A stretch of 64,000 bases of DNA from Plectrocnemia conspersa (Eukaryota > Arthropoda > Insecta > Trichoptera > Polycentropodidae): positions 310,001 to 374,000 of the forward strand of contig VTFK01000088.1 in the NCBI GenBank assembly GCA_009617715.1, written 5' to 3'. Shown here piece after piece: positions 61,296-64,000 of this stretch (its first letter is position 1; each line of letters begins with the position of its first letter). The notes beneath the pieces are model-generated. The model did no database searches and was not told the DNA's origin. It saw nothing but the letters and a program-made list of their open reading frames with translations. Both the position numbers and the translations under genes were made by a program.

Positions 61296-61562
61296 TCATT
61301 CACATATACAGTAAATTCTATATATAACGCTATGGTCAATTGTTATTTGCTGCCTTTTTATACCACTTACTAGTTTGATAATGGATTTAAAGTTGTTCAC
61401 ATTCAAATATTTTTTTAGAAAAGATGCTTCATTCAGCGGGTTGAAGAACTTTTCACATTCAAAACAAGTTGGAATTGTTGCTCTATATGTAATATACAGA
61501 AAACCTGACATGTTAGCACCGACTTTTTTTTTTTCGACTAATCCAATCTGTACATAATCCAT
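61296..61562 (-). other. Weak exon candidate
   Basis: A minus-strand stretch ATIPTCFECEKFFNPLNEAS lies between an acceptor-like TTTTCTGTATATTACATATAG and a donor CTA|GTAAGT (about 61371). CxxC spacing recalls a zinc finger but the His ligands are absent. The opposite strand is also open. Confidence 0.2.
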
Positions 61563-61825
61563 CTAAGTATGATGAGTGGCAGTGAAGTAATAATTAACAC
61601 CAGCGCGGTTTCGACGTCCAATATGAAGAATTTCATAAATTAAGCACGATCGTAGTCCAATTGAAGAATTTTCATTGATCATTTGAACAATAACGAAAAG
61701 ACACACCTAAAGCGGGGCGTGACAGCCATATCGCTCGTAAAAACAGCAACATTGAACGCGCGTCAACAAATGAGTGCAATTGCACAAATACAAACGCACG
61801 TATAAGGAGTTTGTAGGTTATGACG
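61563..61825. other. Unassigned DNA beside the 62-kb promoter
   Basis: GC rises toward 61800; would be the start of intron 1 of the minus-strand transcript. Confidence 0.3.
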
Positions 61826-61830
61826 CTCAC

Positions 61831-62035
61831 CTGGAGAAGCATCACGGCTGACAGTTGAGGTTATGTAGCTGCGGCGGCGGGGCGCAGCGCTAGGGGCGGC
61901 GGCCGGTCGGAGCGCTCGTTCTTCCGCAGCAACGTTACACGCGCGTGTACACGCGTTACAAGGTCGCCGCTTCCCGACGTCGAGCGCTTCGCGAAACGGG
62001 ACGCGACAGCCGCCCCTTTTTTTTAATTTCGAACT
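61831..62035 (-). promoter_or_regulatory. CpG promoter and first exon (minus strand)
   Basis: Minus-strand initiator GTTCAGTTCG sets a start at about 62035. The 205-nt GC-rich exon ends at 61831 in a consensus donor CTCCAG|GTGAGC. An ATG at 61842 in fair context (GCCGTGATGC) would begin a protein M-L-L-Q before the intron. The island spans about 61740-62100 and stands out sharply. No downstream exon could be tied to it, though minus-strand exon candidates exist at 47-49 kb. Confidence 0.5.
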
Positions 62036-62039
62036 GAAC

Positions 62040-62210
62040 GTGCGGAGATCGTAACGCGCGAAATGCCGGCCATGCGCTGCGAGCGATAATTTTGACAGAT
62101 GCCGGCACCGATCGATTGTGAAACTGTTTAATATTTGTTTGAGATTCTGATAATTTTAAAGTCAATTCGATGGCCAACTGTCAAAAGCAGGGTTGCCAGG
62201 TTTGGTTTTT
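62040..62210. promoter_or_regulatory. Upstream part of CpG island
   Basis: GC-rich to about 62120, then falling. The 73-codon minus-strand frame across it is composition-driven. Confidence 0.35.
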
Positions 62211-62213
62211 GCC

Positions 62214-62740
62214 GCTACTAGCGAATATTTTATTCAGCGCCCTTTCATAAAATTCATAAATAATAATAACAAATGTAATAAAATCATTTAAATCTATGCA
62301 CAAGTCTGACTGTGTAAAATTTTAATTAAATAAAATATATATCCCCCACACCCATTAAAAATGAAATATATTTGTGATTTGCTTTAAATTAGAACAGATA
62401 AATATATTTTACACGGAAAGTGGATTTAAAATAGAAATGGGCCACTTATAAGAAGTAGGGTTCGTTTTTTAGGCCCCTTTGCTAACTTTGAATTCAGTGC
62501 CTTTTCATAAAATAAATATAATATAATAATCCAATAGCATTCCAACTCAAATGAAAGCCTATAAAGGGACAATTTTTTACTATGGAATCTCATACAAAAT
62601 TATTGAGATCATCTCCCCCCCCCCCAAAAAAAAAAAATAATCAAATCAAATTACAAATGTAGCCTAATAATAAAATAGTATTTCCAGCCGAGTGTATGCG
62701 CAGGGCTGGGCAATTATCTTTAGTATATCAAGCATACATA
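62214..62740. repeat. Diverged tandem duplication, about 263-bp period
   Basis: TTCAGCGCCCTTTCATAAAAT (first 20 bases at 62231-62250) recurs as TTCAGTGCCTTTTCATAAAA near 62494. Each is followed by AATAATAATA-type sequence and later a C-rich patch: CCCCCACACCC near 62344, and a C11 run joined to an A-run at about 62615-62638. Confidence 0.55.
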
Positions 62741-62744
62741 TTTA

Positions 62745-63395
62745 TCACATCCCCATTTTTGCCAAAATTTAAAAAAACTCTTTAAAAGTTCACTACAAGT
62801 CAATTAATTAAACTTCAGGGACATTTCTCGAACATAGACAAATTGGTTGTTGCCTATAACTCATAAATATTTTAAAAATTGGTAAAATGTTGTTAAAATA
62901 AAAGGTATAAAATACATCTTCGATGGCAACGACAAAGTGTAAGACTTTAACAAAAAACGGTCAGCTCTAGAAATCGCTACCGTCAGGTATCGTGCATCTT
63001 TATTGAATATTCCCCAGTCCGTTAGCAAATTTGTGTCATTGTCCTCAAATGTTTTTTTTTATATTATACAAGTACTTTTGGGAATATTTTAAAACATATT
63101 ATCAGTAAAACTTGAAAACTGTTTAAAAGACAAAATAAAATTATAAAGAGATGAAATTTAATAAGAATCATATTTTTACATCAAAAAACACAATAATCAA
63201 TTCTAGATTTATTATTCGTCTACGACTAAGAATTGTATATCATAAGATTAAATTTCTTGTTTTTGACATATAAATACTTATTTAAAGCTTAATTTAAAGT
63301 TTTTCATGAAAATTTAGATACAAAATAAAAATTGAAGACAATTTATATGAGCAATATATAAAATAATTGTTCCATAAAACAACTTGTTTGTACAT
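62745..63395. other. AT-rich DNA, nothing recognised
   Basis: No feature supported. Confidence 0.45.
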
Positions 63396-63398
63396 TAC

Positions 63399-63488
63399 TG
63401 TTGGGCGGGTTAGGTGCAAGCGAGCGGCAGCGAGTGAGCATTGGTCAGAACGGTGAACACTTTATGAATAGCTCTCTGCAACGAATCC
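63399..63488 (+). mobile_element. Foldback element (family B), single arm
   Basis: CTGTTGGGCGGGTTAGGTGC ... GGTCAGAACGGTGAACACTT ... CTCTCTGCAACGAATCC, matching the outer and inner parts of the right arm at 27.2 kb read on the minus strand. No opposite arm found before the window ends. Confidence 0.7.
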
Positions 63489-63489
63489 T

Positions 63490-64000
63490 TACCTCATATA
63501 AATGCGCAATTATTTCGTTTAATGAAACAAAATATATATTTAAATGCAGATATCTAGTAAAATATTTTTTTAAAACAATTTCCAGAAGGAATAGTTATTG
63601 GTACATATTCAAATTCGCTATATGTTATTTTTTCAAAATATTAGATACAAGTACATAAGTTAAATCGTTACTTTATATCAACAACCATCGAAAAGAAATA
63701 ACTCGTTTTTGTCGACACTGTTCATTAGAGCATTGTCAAACTAAACTAATAAATTGAATCTAAAAAGAATTTTATATAAAAAATGTATTTGCTGTGATTT
63801 TCATCTTATAATATAAAAAGTTTATTTAACTTACACTAATTAATAAAACAAGCACAATTTTAGCGCATAGGTGCTATAATTTTCATACTTATAAGTCGTA
63901 CTGGATTGTGTTTAATTGATTATGTTTACAAATTGAAGGTTAAAATTAATAATTAGGTTTTTTTCCGAATTAATATTATAACTCAAAATTATATATTTGC
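63490..64000. other. AT-rich DNA to window end
   Basis: Nothing recognised. Confidence 0.45.

Noticed and set aside
61371..61520. C2H2 zinc finger
   Set aside because: CxxC present (CFEC) but the two His positions are Lys and Asn; opposite strand equally open.

Overview
The window reads as AT-rich arthropod (probably insect) nuclear DNA. Supporting signs are tRNA-derived SINEs, mariner/Tc1/pogo/hAT/piggyBac-type debris, long TA microsatellites, TCAGT-type initiators next to CpG-rich islands, and GT-AG exon signals with AATAAA poly(A) sites. There is no prokaryotic organisation: no operons, no ribosome binding sites, no long open frames. The longest uninterrupted frame is 134 codons, about what chance gives at this base composition. 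No protein here could be assigned to a named cellular family. All gene models are built only from splice signals, phase agreement, local GC and poly(A) signals, and they are tentative.

Region by region: 0-6.1 kb has a copy of a dispersed GTGAAA-rich repeat, a possible plus-strand promoter/first exon (2666-2749), a 37-nt microexon candidate (5305-5341) and a CpG-rich island (5640-6060) with clustered initiators. 6.85-8.26 kb is a piggyBac-like element swollen by TA repeats, followed at once by a DD34D mariner relic (to 9.06 kb). 11.2-12.2 kb holds a GC-raised stretch with a coding-like tail. 17.1-19.2 kb is a pile-up: a hAT element with target duplication, a pogo/Tigger relic, a 160-bp repeat and a SINE. 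20-25.6 kb has a second SINE type, a pogo-type MITE, CpG-rich blocks and a second mariner relic with an internal duplication. 27 kb holds a foldback element. 31.6-31.8 kb is a candidate minus-strand exon. 35.3-35.8 kb is the clearest promoter/first exon (minus strand). 36.6-38.1 kb is SINE- and repeat-rich. 40.8-41.6 kb is GC-rich with a second copy of the 160-bp repeat behind a TATA box. 45.1-46.7 kb holds a two-exon plus-strand gene model with a 3'UTR hairpin. 47.4 kb and 48.4-49.05 kb hold minus-strand exon candidates. 55-59.4 kb carries two Tc1 relics. 60.5-61.3 kb is a foldback structure whose arms are inverted minisatellites. 61.8-62.05 kb is a second CpG promoter/first exon on the minus strand.

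The most unusual items are the foldback with tandem-repeat arms at 60.5-61.3 kb and its simpler relatives at 27.0 and 63.4 kb, the phase-matched gene model at 45-46.7 kb with a near-perfect 3'UTR stem-loop, and the previously unnamed dispersed repeat families. Most of the rest is AT-rich intergenic or intronic DNA in which nothing could be recognised.
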